Shown in pieces: positions 49,701 through 61,079 of a DNA stretch of 64,000 nucleotides. Below the pieces are notes generated by a model. The model saw nothing but the letters and a program-made list of their open reading frames with translations. It had not been told where the DNA came from and searched no databases. Location of the stretch: the NCBI GenBank assembly GCA_014549065.1, contig JACDOX010000143.1, positions 572,282 to 636,281 on the forward strand, given 5' to 3'. Each line of letters opens with the position of its first letter. The first letter of the stretch is position 1. Position numbers and translations under genes: made by a program. The DNA is from Cardinalis cardinalis (lineage: Eukaryota; Chordata; Aves; Passeriformes; Cardinalidae).

Positions 49701-52069
49701 GGCATCAAATCTGCTCCAGAAATACAGCATTTNCCCCCCCATCTGTGTATTCTCCTAATCCTAATAAATGTTCTTCTTTTCCCAGACTGGAATTCGCTGT
49801 TGCTTTCTGGCCAGTACAAATTCCTCTGAGGTTGGATCAATATATTATGTCACACAACCTCATAAGATTCTGTTTCCCGACCTATTTGTCACTTCAAACT
49901 ACAAAACTGAGATTTTTTTCCCTAAATTTTTGTAAGAATTATTGATTTTTCAAGGTGGATTCAGTGGTTTGCTTGAAGACAGATCTCTCTCAGACCACTA
50001 TTTTACAATTGGAGATTATGGTAATAATTATTGCTGTTAGAATTCACTTTAGCCTAAGCTGGAGTCTCAGCTGAGAAAATCCAGATCTCCTTTTGCCTTG
50101 CTCCTAAACCTCTTCCCTATAAACAAGCCATTCAGCAAGCAAACTCTGCAATAAGAGCTGGGAAACACATTGTCAGGAGGGTTTGGGAGCATCTGGAAAA
50201 CTCTACACCACTTATCCGACACTTTTCAGAAATGCTAAATACACCAAAAGAACAGGTGGTGCCAAACAAAAGAGGATTAATGAAAAATTTTGACAGCATT
50301 TGTACCTCACCTGTGTCCTTAATCAATTCCAAAATTAACAGTATGCAGTACAAATATTTAAACAGTATAAATTAACAGGATGTGTGTGCTGAGCTGGAAG
50401 AGGTAGCACTGAAAACCAGCACCTGTTTTGAGCCAAAACATCACGATGAATTTTGTGCCTGGGTCCTAAACAGGCCAGTTATTCTACTGGAGAGGTCTTC
50501 TACAGTATCAGGAAAGTGAATTGAAAGGGTAAGTTATTCTGGAGACCAAAGAGCTGGGCACTGAGGCAGCTATAAACATTGTTAAGCACAAAAACAACAG
50601 ACAAAATTATGACAATAAATCCTCAATATATGATATGGACATGGAGGAGTTCCCATCATAACTGACGAAAAGCCTTGAGGGACAAGTTTTGGGATGTTTA
50701 GCAGTATATATAAAAAGATTGGTGGTCTTGATCATCCAGGTAGATTCCTGAACACTCCCAGAGATTAACTAGTCCACCCAGGCTGAGAAATCAGAGCTGA
50801 GGGAAAAATTCCTCTTGAAAATCNTCATACATTGGATTTAATCGTATTTAATGGCCAAAAAGCACCTGTGAAATTAGACTGTGTTGAATTTCATTGGACA
50901 GAAGGAAAAGTATCTATACTATCTTCATTTCGTTACAAAAGAAAAAAATTAAACTCTGACAGGAGAAAATTATATCAACATAAATACTGTATGATTTTTA
51001 TACAGATCCACTTAAATGCTTCACTTCTCATGGCTCTGATTCTATAGATAATCACTCCCTTTTTTCATTTTAAGCACTCAGCAGCTGATAAAAATGACAG
51101 TAGGTCCTGCAGTTTAGATGTCTCACTCCCCACTGTTAACTTCACTGAATCTTTCATCCCATTTCATCCTCTCAGATGGAAATTAGGAGAGCACTCCCAT
51201 CTGTGCCAGGATATTTACCCAGGCCTAAACAGTGCTTGTCTGACCACAGACATCAGACTTTGCATTCCTTAATCCTGGATGTTGTAAAAGTATCCTAATC
51301 ACAGAGCTGAGAAGCAGATAAAATGGCACTGGGGGTCAAAAAGGGCTGAACTCNCTCATGACAGGGTAAGGAGAGATGGGCAGAAAAAGTTCTGCAGCNG
51401 AAAACAAAAAAGCTGAAATCAAACTGTGCAGGTTAAGAACTACAGCAAAAAGCTGCAGAACCCGGCTTCCTTTAAAAAAGAACATTTCCCCAGTTGGGAC
51501 AGCAACACTGGTGATGTTCACTAAGTGCTCTGAGGTCAGTAGAGAAACAACACTGACAATTAATTACAGTTATTATTGCAGCATGACAGCTGGCATTTCT
51601 AGCATCCAATATCAGATGCATTTTTAAAACTCTGACCATGCAATAACATGCAAAATAATTACTGAGCTACATCTCAGGAATCTGTTGGGTTCCTAAATAT
51701 AGGTCTTTAGTTGCTATTCTCAGCATGTAAGACACCCTCCCNAGGACATTCTTGAGCTCCCTTATCAAAACCCATCTTTTCATGCAGCCAGAAACTTCAC
51801 CTCTTCTCTCTCCTGCTGTAGTATCAATTATTTTACTNGTTGTGACTTTATTTCCATCCTCAATATCTGCTGTATGCATGTCAACTTACCAAGGATCAAG
51901 AGGATCTCAAAGTATTGTAGACAGAACCAGAGACTGATGTAGAATTTGTATGAATTCCAGTCTCTAAAGACCAAGTTATGCAGAGGTTTCTCGACAGCTA
52001 AATCCTATTTGAGAGCCTAAAGAATTTCATCCTCACACCTGTATCTACCACAACANAATTAATTTTGGT
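46776..52069. other. Non-coding stretch between the two duplicated copies
   Basis: About 5.3 kb with no recognisable gene or reverse-transcriptase-like frame, so the two flanking copies are unlikely to be LTRs of an intact provirus. The longest frame is 133 codons on the minus strand (47217-47618) with no domain. A two-copy 31/32-base AT-rich duplication lies at 49128-49180. Confidence 0.6.
49128..49180. repeat. Two-copy AT-rich tandem duplication
   Basis: TTGTGAAATTATTTCCAAAAT is followed 31 to 32 bases later by TTGTGAAGATTATTTCCAAAAT, differing by one inserted base. It is followed by a small foldback, CAGATG TTTCAA CATCTG. Confidence 0.6.
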
Positions 52070-52353
52070 GTTAAATTTACCTTGATGTAACCTCAGACTG
52101 CTAGGCTCAGCAAATAGGAATCAAAGACCTTCCTGAAACTGGGAGCTGTTCATGTTTTTAAAGCCTCTGCTCGTGAGATGTTTGCCAGTAAATTTGTTAT
52201 CCTTAAAGAAAAAAAGGTGAGTGTGAGAAGAAATAACAGACAATCACTCCATTGCCAGTTTCCAGGACTAACAGGTAAATGGTTCCTGTACATTGGATCA
52301 GCTCAGGATATTTTCAGTTCTACAAGCAAGAGGAAACTCATTTTGACATCCAA
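52070..52353 (+). repeat. 284-bp duplicated segment, copy 2 (lipocalin-like peptide)
   Basis: This is the second copy of the segment at 46492-46775. It keeps the acceptor-like TTGCCAGTTTCCAG and an open frame reading LTGKWFLYIGSAQDIFSSTS. Within the GKW part the coding differences from copy 1 are silent or conservative (Leu/Ile, Ala/Ser, Lys/Arg, Asn/Lys). However, divergence outside it is similar, so selection is not demonstrated. After CTCATTTTG the two copies become unrelated, so this copy lacks the longer frame of copy 1. Confidence 0.5.
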
Positions 52354-55300
52354 CTTTGATACTTTTATAATTGCACAAAAGCATACAAAAACCACTACAC
52401 ACNCTTGACCTACAGGTACCAGTTAGGAAATTTTGCATATACACAAAGCCTCACATAGCAAGCTGCTAGAAAAACTTAAAAATTGACAGGATGAAATACG
52501 TGACTTCCACATGCTGCATGAGGCAAAGCTATTTTGACTAATTCTTCCACTTTTATTAAAAAAGAATTCAATATTTCAACATCAGTTGAGACCACAGGTC
52601 AAAAGAAAATGATACCNCTGCATTTCCTCTGAAAATCTTCTTCAAACACATTTTGCAGAAAGGCAAACCCTACAATTTTTCACATGATATTTATGATGTT
52701 TNATTTCTTTCCACTCACTTGTCCATCTTTTTTTAAAGGAAAGGCTGAAAAAAGCAGATGTCTGAAATAGAAATTAGTAGGGAAAGGGAAAATGAAAAAT
52801 CCCTTTATCTTAAGGCATTTTTTTCCTTAAAAAAAAGAAACAGAAAAAGAGATTTCTTCTCTTCCATCTCACTCTTCAAAATAATTTTCAAAGGTGTTTA
52901 GGAGCAACACAAAATGTTTGTTTTGATGTGTTTCAATCTTTCTGATGAGAAAAAGACCACAATCTTTTTCTCTGATAGACACTCTGGGCTGCCATGTAAG
53001 AGTAAATGCTTTTCCCGTCAGCTGCAGTTACCTGTGATTACATTACAACTTTCAATTCCTCATGTGTTTTAGACCTACAGTATAAACAAGTTCTTTATCC
53101 ACCTGAACTTCTGCTGTGCCATTTTCAGGNTGAATGTTACCCACACAGGCTGCAGTAAAGGGAATTCTTCTTCCTCAGTGGGTGTGTGAGCAGCTTGCAG
53201 ATTCAGACCATGTGTTTCANCACATGGCTTTCCGCTCATCACATTCAATTCCTGATCAAAAATAAAACATTTTTAGTAGCACCAGAAATTAATAATGAAA
53301 GGGCCTGATGGACAGCTCTGGTGATCTGTGTGCTTTNCCATTCTCAGGAGAGAAAGTCTGGAAGAGTTTGTCTAACATTAGGAAATGGCTGTAATTAATA
53401 TCTTGGCTGTAACTCAGCACATGGACATCCCNACTGCACTGCAAACCTGCCTCCACACTATTTAATTTATTCTATATCCAAAACTAGCATGAGACAAAAT
53501 GTAAGCCAAGCATCTATGTGAAATTTATTACAAAGTAATGATTCTGAACTGTGATCATACCTCGACTTATTTTTAAAATCATTTCCTCCAAGGACAAGTC
53601 CTAACATGAGATCCATCCCTATATTTTCCAGCTGAGGACAAGCCAAGCCAGCTGCAGACCCAAAAAAAGGGAATTGTGCCTCAAAAGCCCTTTAGGCTCT
53701 ACTGCTAAAAATGTCAGTGATTGACCTGATTCTGCTGCCCCNCTCTCCCCAGATCCTGATTGTCAGAGCTGAGATGGAGACAATACAAAGCAACACTTCA
53801 TTTTCAGAAGGTTTCAAACTGTTTTTATTACAGCATGCATGCTTTTTATACATTCTTACAAAACTCTTCAGTTTGCACTTTACTCACTGGTCAGGAAAGA
53901 CAAACAAAGTGCTCANTGGAATAGGCAGCTGCAGGTTTCTCTTATTTATCCTTCTTTCTTTGCAGATGCTTTGCAGTGCAGCCTGTGCAAGCTCCTAAAT
54001 CCTAACCTGAAGTAAGGGAAACTCAGGGCAGAATTCTGGGTATTTTGTAAAACAGACAAGTGGGACCGCAGCATTTTACTTGAGTGCAACTGGGTGTGTG
54101 GGAAAAGGTGTTGCTTTTAAAAATCAAGTTTTCCAGATAACTCATCACTCTTGGCAATAGTCATTGTAACTACTTATGCCTAAAAAATAATTTTGATGCA
54201 ATGCCTCATTATCCATGTACCAGAACATCTCTTTTCCTGGCAGCATTTTAGGGGAAAAAGGAATAAAAATGAAAAAAAAAAAAGGCAAACAAACCAAACC
54301 CAGCTCCTAACAAAGACCTCTGATAACTTCCATGACCAGCATGTTCTCATAAATNATTCTCTCTTCATACAACAGCCTAATGACTGTGCACAAAGACCTG
54401 GCATCTCTATTTTCTCCTTTTTAAGTCACATTGACCACAAGGCACCATCATGTTCAGCTGTAATTAGAGGAAATGCTGTGGTCCATGACACCTCATAGGG
54501 CTACAGGGAACTCATCTGTTCTGTGCTTCACAAATTGTCAGAACTTTTCACAACATAAGATCAATGAGCAGCACATAAAAAGTTCATCCAAGAACATGTC
54601 CTTGATGTGTATTTGATGCTCTTTACTGGGTACTGTTTTTTCATGGCCTACTGGAACTTTTTTGGTTTTTAACAAATCCAATTTTCACAATAGAAATAAT
54701 ATTTTAACTTCTAAATGCACATAAACACACATGGTTATTATATATATACATTTTAAAAATAAAACATCTTGATCATAATGAATAAAGTTTTCTCTCAGAA
54801 TGCAGTGAGGTGGTTCTTGCAAATTAAAACAAATATCTTGCCAGCATTAAAGAAAACATTTCGTTCTCATGCTACTTTAAAATGAACCCTATCTAGCGAA
54901 AATCCCGGTCATAGCAGCTCACGAGCCAAACTCACTCTTCCAAATATGATTTAAACCAAGTAACCTTCATACCTTATTCACAACAGCTCATTAGTCTTCA
55001 CTGTGTTGTATTTCAAAGTTTTGCAACCACAATAATAATAATAACAACAGCAAAAACCAAATAAACTATGATTAATTAACAAAATAGTGACCCAGGAGGC
55101 AACCAAAACCATTGTAGAGAAGTATATCCTAAAAACAAAGCTTAATAAGGGAATTCAAATCATTATTTGAGCTTATTTCTTTTTTCAGAAACCATAATTA
55201 TTTTAATTTTTTCAATGTGCTATGAAGCATGAATCATGGCTGAGATCTTCTCATGTCCAAACTTTTTACCCCAGTGCCTTGTCCAGGCAGTGGTAACCTG

Positions 55301-56221
55301 AATGCAATGGGAATATCTTAGAAGAAACACAACACACTTTATCTTCCCAGCTTGGAAAAGAGTTTTTATCATTCAAGTCCATCTTTTCCTTCAATCCACC
55401 CACTTAAGGTGCTGCTGCAGCTAAATANGTGATTTTTGTTTCTGAGTTCTGGTATTCAAACTCAGCTGAGGGAAAGGTGTACTTTCTGTACCCTTAACTC
55501 TNAGCAGAATTTAGGGGTGTCAGAGCTTGGGCTTCTCTGTTGAGCTTGGATGCTGTGTTCACATTCTTGGTGTCAATCACTAATTATTCAGTCCAAAGGA
55601 TACATCATTCTCCTCCAGTATTTTTCCTTTTTCTTCCTCCATTCTCCATAAAGAAACATAAACAAAAACTCAGGGAAGCTATCCACTCAGGTATTTCTCA
55701 CAGGCTTCACAAAGATAAGAGCTAATGCAAATTTTCCTACATCCTCCATTGAGCGTCTCAGTTTTTTTTCATTTTTTGGTGGCAAAATAGTTAATGCTGG
55801 CATTTAAAACAGATATTTGCATTTATTCCAGATGACATGTTTTTTTCATTTCCATGCTAACTGACTCACACCACCTTTATTTGCATGCAGGTGTGAACAC
55901 TTCTGTAAATTTTTTCAAAGCTTTTCTTCTGATAAAATTGCTAGAGACTTTCAGCTAGGGAGGTGAGGAAAAAAAGACGAAAGGAGAATATAGAAGGCAA
56001 AACAGCAATTCATGTAAGAAATCAAATCTCAGTAATCTCAAATATTTTTCATTTTCAAAGGAAAATGTCAGATATCACTTATATCTGTTTCACTTCCTTC
56101 TTTCCCTCTAAATAAACTTGCAGACAATAGATGACTGTGGCATGGCCTGCCATATCCATCATCCTTAGGACTGGGTCAGGAACAGACCTGGAGACCATAT
56201 CCTGAGTTTCTGCCTTTCCAG
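52354..56221. other. Non-coding stretch, no gene seen
   Basis: About 3.9 kb of AT-rich sequence with short A-runs (54273-54284) and an AAT/AAC-rich patch near 55030-55055. The frames (101 codons at 54193-54498 being the longest) have no recognisable content. Confidence 0.6.
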
Positions 56222-56420
56222 GTCTGGGAAAATTCCCACCACAAATCAGATTCTGCATCCTGAGCTCACGTTGCGCTCATCTGTTTCCGACACAAAAGGT
56301 TCTGTTTGCTTGGCAGACTATTTCCTCTTTATCCAGCGCCATAATCTTCAGGTATATGAAATCCCAGTAATTCCCACAGTGGCAGCCGGCCATGGCAAAA
56401 ACATGGGCTGATAAATTTCC
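56222..56420. other. Exon-like block readable on either strand
   Basis: On the plus strand a good acceptor (GTTTCTGCCTTTCCAG, to 56221) is followed by 130 bases ending CTTCAG|GTATAT at 56351. One frame is open throughout (containing SVSDTKGSVCLADYFLFIQR). On the minus strand a very good acceptor (TTCTTTTCTTCTGTTTGTTTCAACAG) precedes 56420. The sequence then runs to a possible donor AAC|GTGAGC at 56269 and contains an ATG in an excellent context (GCCATGGCC). The minus frame reads MAGCHCGNYWDFIYLKIMAL and stops after 36 codons, with CAG|ATGAGC just before, one base away from a perfect donor. CpG is locally enriched. I recognise neither peptide. The minus reading fits the CpG island 1.45 kb upstream on that strand. 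Confidence 0.35.
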
Positions 56421-56967
56421 CTGTTGAAACAAACAGAAGAAAAGAACCTGGTCANGGCAAGGAGCAGATGCCAGTTTTGGAAACATCCCCGTGCTTTACT
56501 ATTGATTTTGCTTATTACAGGATCACAAACAGTCCCAGCCCTGCTGGGTTTCCTCTGGTGTTGCCCAAATCACTACAGAACACAAAGAAAGAAAGGCTTT
56601 GCCCAGGAAACTCACAGGCAAAGTGTAGAAGATTTAGTGTCAATCCTGCCTTCAGTGAATATATTCACTGTTTTAACTCTCTGCTGTGTTTCTGCAGCCT
56701 TATCATAGCCTCAAAGTTTACCTTCCTCTTTCTGAAGTTACAAAGTCCCCCAAGGCTCTAAAGTCACTGGCAGGTTTTTTCAAAAACTTCAAGCAAAGAA
56801 AAAAAAAGATCAGAAAAAGCAACAGCAGGTGTCTTACTCATGATGTCAGACTTGTTTCTTTGTTGAGACAAAAAGTATCTTAGATTCTCCTCATTGCTAA
56901 CACATNACAGTGCTCAGGTTTGACATTCATCTTGGCCAGGTAAGCCATCTAAAAAACATTCCCTGTG

Positions 56968-57064
56968 NGGAAAAAAAGAAAAAANCAAACCCAAACCAAA
57001 CCAAACNAAAAATCACAACAAGAAAAACAACAAAAACCCACGAAAAATTCCCNNAAACCAGTAA
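56968..57064. repeat. A-rich low-complexity tract (CAAAC-like)
   Basis: The tract has runs of A with repeated CAAAC and CCAAAC words and five ambiguous bases, including a double N at 57053-57054. The clustering of N suggests poor base calling in a variable simple repeat. It lies just before the CR1 fragment. Confidence 0.7.
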
Positions 57065-57110
57065 NAATATTAAAGAAGAAAATCTTCCTGTTGTAAAATT
57101 CTATTTTGAG

Positions 57111-57220
57111 ACAGAAAGGAAGGATCAGAGGGCTGGAGCACCAGTCCTGGGAAGATGGTGGGGAGGAGAGGGAGAGGGAGAGGAAGAGGGAATACCTTTC
57201 AACCCAAACCATTCTATGAC
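57111..57220 (+). mobile_element. Internally deleted CR1 3' fragment
   Basis: The left part (ACAGAAAGGAAGGATCAGAG then GGCTGGAGCACC) matches the CR1 region that normally reads GGGCTGGAGCACCTCTCCTATG. The right part (TACCTTTCAACCCAAACCATTCTATGA) is the very 3' end of a CR1. Between them, a purine-rich run (GGGAGGAGAGGGAGAGGGAG) replaces about 300 bases of the element. The copy is therefore a deleted or rearranged relic on the plus strand. Confidence 0.7.
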
Positions 57221-57815
57221 TCCTCATCCAGGCATTTTTTCTGTGACATTTTGACGGCAGACTGATGGCTAATGAAGACTGTAGCCTTTAGGCAGCTTCT
57301 CTGAGGTTTCATCAATCCCTTCCAAAGAAATTACAGGGATCCTGCATATTCCAATCTGGTGAATCTTTCTGACTTCTTTCTGCTCCCAGCAGTTGTGCTT
57401 TTCAACCACAGANAGAGGAGAAAAGAAAAACAAACAACAAACCAAAAGCAGAGGACTGGAATCATTTGATATACAGCTTCTCATGAGAGATGTCTGGATC
57501 TATAATTTATATTTATTTTTTTAAAATGTATTACCCCAACTCAAAGTAACAGAGTGACTGCCATAACCAACAGTGAGTATGACAGAACCACCAGGCAAAT
57601 CTTTAGACTTTGCTTGATAAAATGAAAATAAACATAATTTAAACTTAGAAATTCAAANGGACTCAGCTTCTTTCCTATTTTAGCCTTAGCAAGCTGGAAT
57701 ATTCCTCTGAGCTTCCTGGCTTTACAGGAGAGCTGCTGCCCTTGGGCTGTGACACGCACAAGAACAAGCTGCTGCTGTAGGGCAGCCTGTCCAATTTTGG
57801 TCTCCTACCAACCAG
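57221..57815. other. Non-coding stretch between CR1 relic and CpG island
   Basis: No gene is recognised. Short minus-strand frames at 57269-57484 and 57541-57759 lack known domains. If the CpG island drives minus-strand transcription, this stretch is the start of its first intron. Confidence 0.5.
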
Positions 57816-58145
57816 CCGCGGATTTTNGCAGCCAGAGGCGCAGGTGGGCACGCAAACAGCGCATCCTCACCTGGGGGAGGATGGGATGTTCCCCGGGCTG
57901 GGATGGAGCGGCTGGAGCCGGTCAGTCCCTCGGAGCGAGCCGGGACAAGGCGCGGAGCGCCCGGGAGCGGCGGGTCCCGGCTGCCCTCTCGTGGGGCCGC
58001 CTGGAACACGGCGCCCGGACAGTGGAAAAGCCCCTGAAACTGCCAGCAAAACACGGGGAAATGCTCGGTGTTTGTCCTAAAGGTGTGTTAAAATAGCGCT
58101 CAAAAAGGGCCGGGTTTATCCTACCCGCCGGAGCTTGCAGGGAGC
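57816..58145 (-). promoter_or_regulatory. CpG island, candidate promoter
   Basis: About 30 CpG occur in 330 bases with high GC content, while the surrounding 60 kb has only a handful per kilobase. Such islands normally mark promoters of vertebrate genes because they stay unmethylated in the germline. On the minus strand the island contains a consensus splice donor CCCCCAG|GTGAGG (exon end 57871), so a first exon of roughly 150 to 250 bases could start in the island and splice leftward. The minus direction is my preference, but plus-strand frames through the island are also open (57749-58096). No TATA box is evident. The gene it would serve is not identified, and it could also be an enhancer or an orphan island. 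Confidence 0.65.
57981..57994 (-). promoter_or_regulatory. CTCF-like binding site
   Basis: On the minus strand the sequence CCACGAGAGGGCAG fits the core CTCF motif (CCAC-N-AG-R-GGGC-R-S pattern) with only position 5 being an uncommon G. It lies in the middle of the CpG island, a common place for CTCF. Its CpG would make binding methylation-sensitive. Confidence 0.45.
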
Positions 58146-58276
58146 GATGCTGAGGGACCAGAGTGGCTCCACCAAAATTAAAAGCAGANCTTGGTTTGGT
58201 AGCAGGCTCAGCAGGCTGGAGGCTCATGTGTCTTCCCAACACTACAATGCAAAATGTGTATGTAATGTATTATAAA

Positions 58277-58524
58277 GTAAATCAGTTTGAAAGCAACCAG
58301 GATCTTGTATGTGCACATACCTGTGTGCTCCCAGGAAAATTAGAGATTTCTTCCCCCAGCAGAAAGGATAAGGACAGGTGTGCTGCAAGGATGCAGTGTC
58401 CCCAGAGTAAATCAGTTTGAAAGCAGCCAGGATCTTATATGTGCACCCACCAAGCACACCAAGAAAAATTAAGTCTTCTTTCCCCAGCAACAGGGATAAG
58501 GACAGGTGTGCTGCAAGTGTCCCT
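58277..58524. repeat. Two-copy tandem duplication, about 130-bp period
   Basis: GTAAATCAGTTTGAAAGCA begins at 58277 and again at 58407. The following text (CAGGATCTTxTATGTGCAC, a pyrimidine run with CCCCAGCA, then GGATAAGGACAGGTGTGCTG) is shared by both copies with scattered substitutions and small indels, the second copy being about 12 bases shorter. A 127-codon minus-strand frame (58242-58625) runs through both copies, but an indel puts part of each copy in a different frame, so it does not encode a protein repeat. Confidence 0.8.
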
Positions 58525-61079
58525 GCAGTGACATGCCTCAGCAAAAAACCTAAGCCTGGACAGGCTAAATCCCAGAGACCATGTCTGCAAATTTCCCTTG
58601 GGATCAAAAGATAGGTTCCAGCCATTCAGCACTGAGGATCTGGAGGGGAAATTGAGCTTTCCAAAATAAGAAATGAGGACATGGTGACTATGAGTTAGGA
58701 CTGCCAATCACAGAGCTTGAAGCTCAATGGACAGGATCAGAATGCTTCTATCTTAATCAATTTATTGTGTCTCAAAAACCCAGTGTCTTAACTCACATGT
58801 GATCCAAGGCCACCCTGTTTGTGTCCATAGGAACACTTGTTAAGGCACAGAATTGCTTGATTTCACCAAAGCACATCAGATGAATTAGAGCAGAAAAGCC
58901 CTTCTGAACAAGCTGGAGGCTCAGCAAGAGTATCAGGTTTGCAAATACTGTACTGGCTTTCTGCTGTTCCTTTAGACAACATGATGCTTTCACTTGATTT
59001 AATTATTTCCTCACAAAATCACTTTCACTGAACCCAACAAGAAGGGGAACAGGGTCTCTATGACCAACAAACCTCAAGCANCTCCCATCACATGTCATAG
59101 TGCTGCAAAGGCCTCCCTGAAAAAAAAAAAATACTCCCTTTTTCAGAGCATCAGGGAAGAAATTTGACCCTGGCTTGCTCACAAAAGGTAGAATTGGATT
59201 ATGAGCCCACCCATATCCATGTAATTGTGTGAACAGATTGGGAATGACAGTTCCATCTCTTGGAATCTCTCACATCCCAACACCTCTCAATTAAAAGCTG
59301 CCCAGTACCAAACTGTCACATGATATTGGGGGTAATTTTCCTGTACACTTTCTGCTGTGAAGCTGTGAGGAAGGGGAAAAAATAGAAATATCCTTCTGCA
59401 GCAGCATTCCAGGGGTGTTGAGGATGCTGAAGAACCACTGCAGGNCTGATTTTCCACCAGGTTGCTTCAGATACTTTCCCAGCTATCAACTCACCTTTTG
59501 CACATTTTTAGTGATGTGCAGCCAACAGTGCATGCCTATATTATACATCACATTTCAACCCTCCCAAGCCTATCTTGCTCATTATTTGAATACACAAAAG
59601 CCACAGGATGGTTCCCAGCACCAAAGTAGCAGCAATATCTGCCCTGAAACCTGTAACCAGTTCCCCCTTTATTCCCTTGACATCACATTTTCACTTTTCT
59701 CTTTGGAATCACAGTAAACTACATCTGTTCAAGCCTTCAACCCTTCCTGTACAAACCTTCATGTGATTTTTCTGGCATCACAGTTGTGGGAACAAGAGTC
59801 TTTCCACAACCCTGCCTTAAATTCACCTAGTGTTTATTAAAAATCCCATCCTTGTGAGACATAAATAAACATCTTGCCCCAGCAAAATGATGTTTGACAA
59901 GAGAAAATGATGTAATTAGGATTAGGTCTGTATGTGGCTTGATCCAAGAGCAGCCTCAGGAGAATTAACTCTGATTCTCTGTTTGACACATCCCTGGAGG
60001 GGAATGACTACAATGAGCAGGGCCTGCCCAGGCTTTCTGGCAGCCTGGGGAAAGGGGGTGGAAGGGGTAGGACTTGCAGTGGGGCTGCCTTCTGTCACCA
60101 CTGCAATCTGCCTCTGGCCAGANAAACACTGGGAAAAGGTTCTTAAGGAGCAGGCTGGCTGCAGGGAGGTGGAGCTGGCTGTCAGAAAGCATGAGGCAGC
60201 ATTGCACAGCACACCCCTGATGCTTTGTGCTGCTCATTCAACAGCAAGTGACATCTGTTCCTGTCATTATGGGGCTAATTCACAGATTCTGGGTGTGCTC
60301 TAATTGTAAAATTAGCTTTAATGAGTGAGAGCCCCTATGTGTACACGCTATTGGGTACAAAGGAGAGGTTTTTCTAATTCCCCCACAAATGATTGATAGT
60401 GTAGAAATTAAGTGAGGTTATTGGTGTCTGCATAAGCATGGACTGGTGCTCAGATAACATTAAATCCTGGATGTGCTCAGTTACCANTCCCACCTCCTTA
60501 TGTCCCTGTTTCACAAGAATTACATTGGGTTAGTGCATCCCGTCTGTTTCCTCCATGCTCCAATTGCATGATGCTGGGACAGATGTTTAAGAAGCTGGGA
60601 GGATGTCTATTATGTTTATCAGGATTTTATTTAGATCATGGGGGAATACAACATTAGGCAGCTTATTTATTCACCTTTGTGAACATTTAATGGCTTATGG
60701 TCATGCTCAAAAATCGGAGTTCCACTATTGTTATCCCTTATTTACCCAGTTCTCAATATACCAGTGAAACTCTTGAATTTGTTGGTTTTTTTTTTCCTTA
60801 GAATTAGCGTTCCTGAAAACAAGTAATTACTTAATGACATTGTATTTGCTTAGTGCAAGGATAGGTTTCAAGCCTTTGTACTTCTAGACAGGGGATTGAA
60901 AAATAAGACTTGAGGGAATTTTAATGGCTATATTAAAAAACCCTCAAAATTCAAATTAAAAGAGGCAAAAGCATTTATGATTATTGTGGTTTTGTTCATT
61001 TTAAGCCTTAAAGCTGAGCACAAAAGCACCTCNGCAAAAAGAAATGAAGTGTTAAAAACTACAGATGATAACTGGAGGC
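58525..61079. other. Non-coding stretch, possible conserved element
   Basis: No gene seen. The frames are short, the longest being 123 codons at 59932-60303 (plus strand), which carries an ambiguous codon and no domain. From about 60270 to 60770 the sequence is complex, CpG-poor, free of low-complexity runs and dense in TAAT-type homeobox words, which I treat as a finding. Confidence 0.55.

Noticed and set aside
46492..52353. The two 284-bp copies as LTRs of one provirus
   Set aside because: No TG...CA ends, no flanking duplication, no polymerase-like or gag-like frame between them, and no polyadenylation signal in a suitable place.
58242..58625. 127-codon minus-strand frame with apparent internal repeat
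   Set aside because: The repeat is a DNA tandem duplication and an indel puts corresponding parts in different frames, so no protein repeat is conserved.
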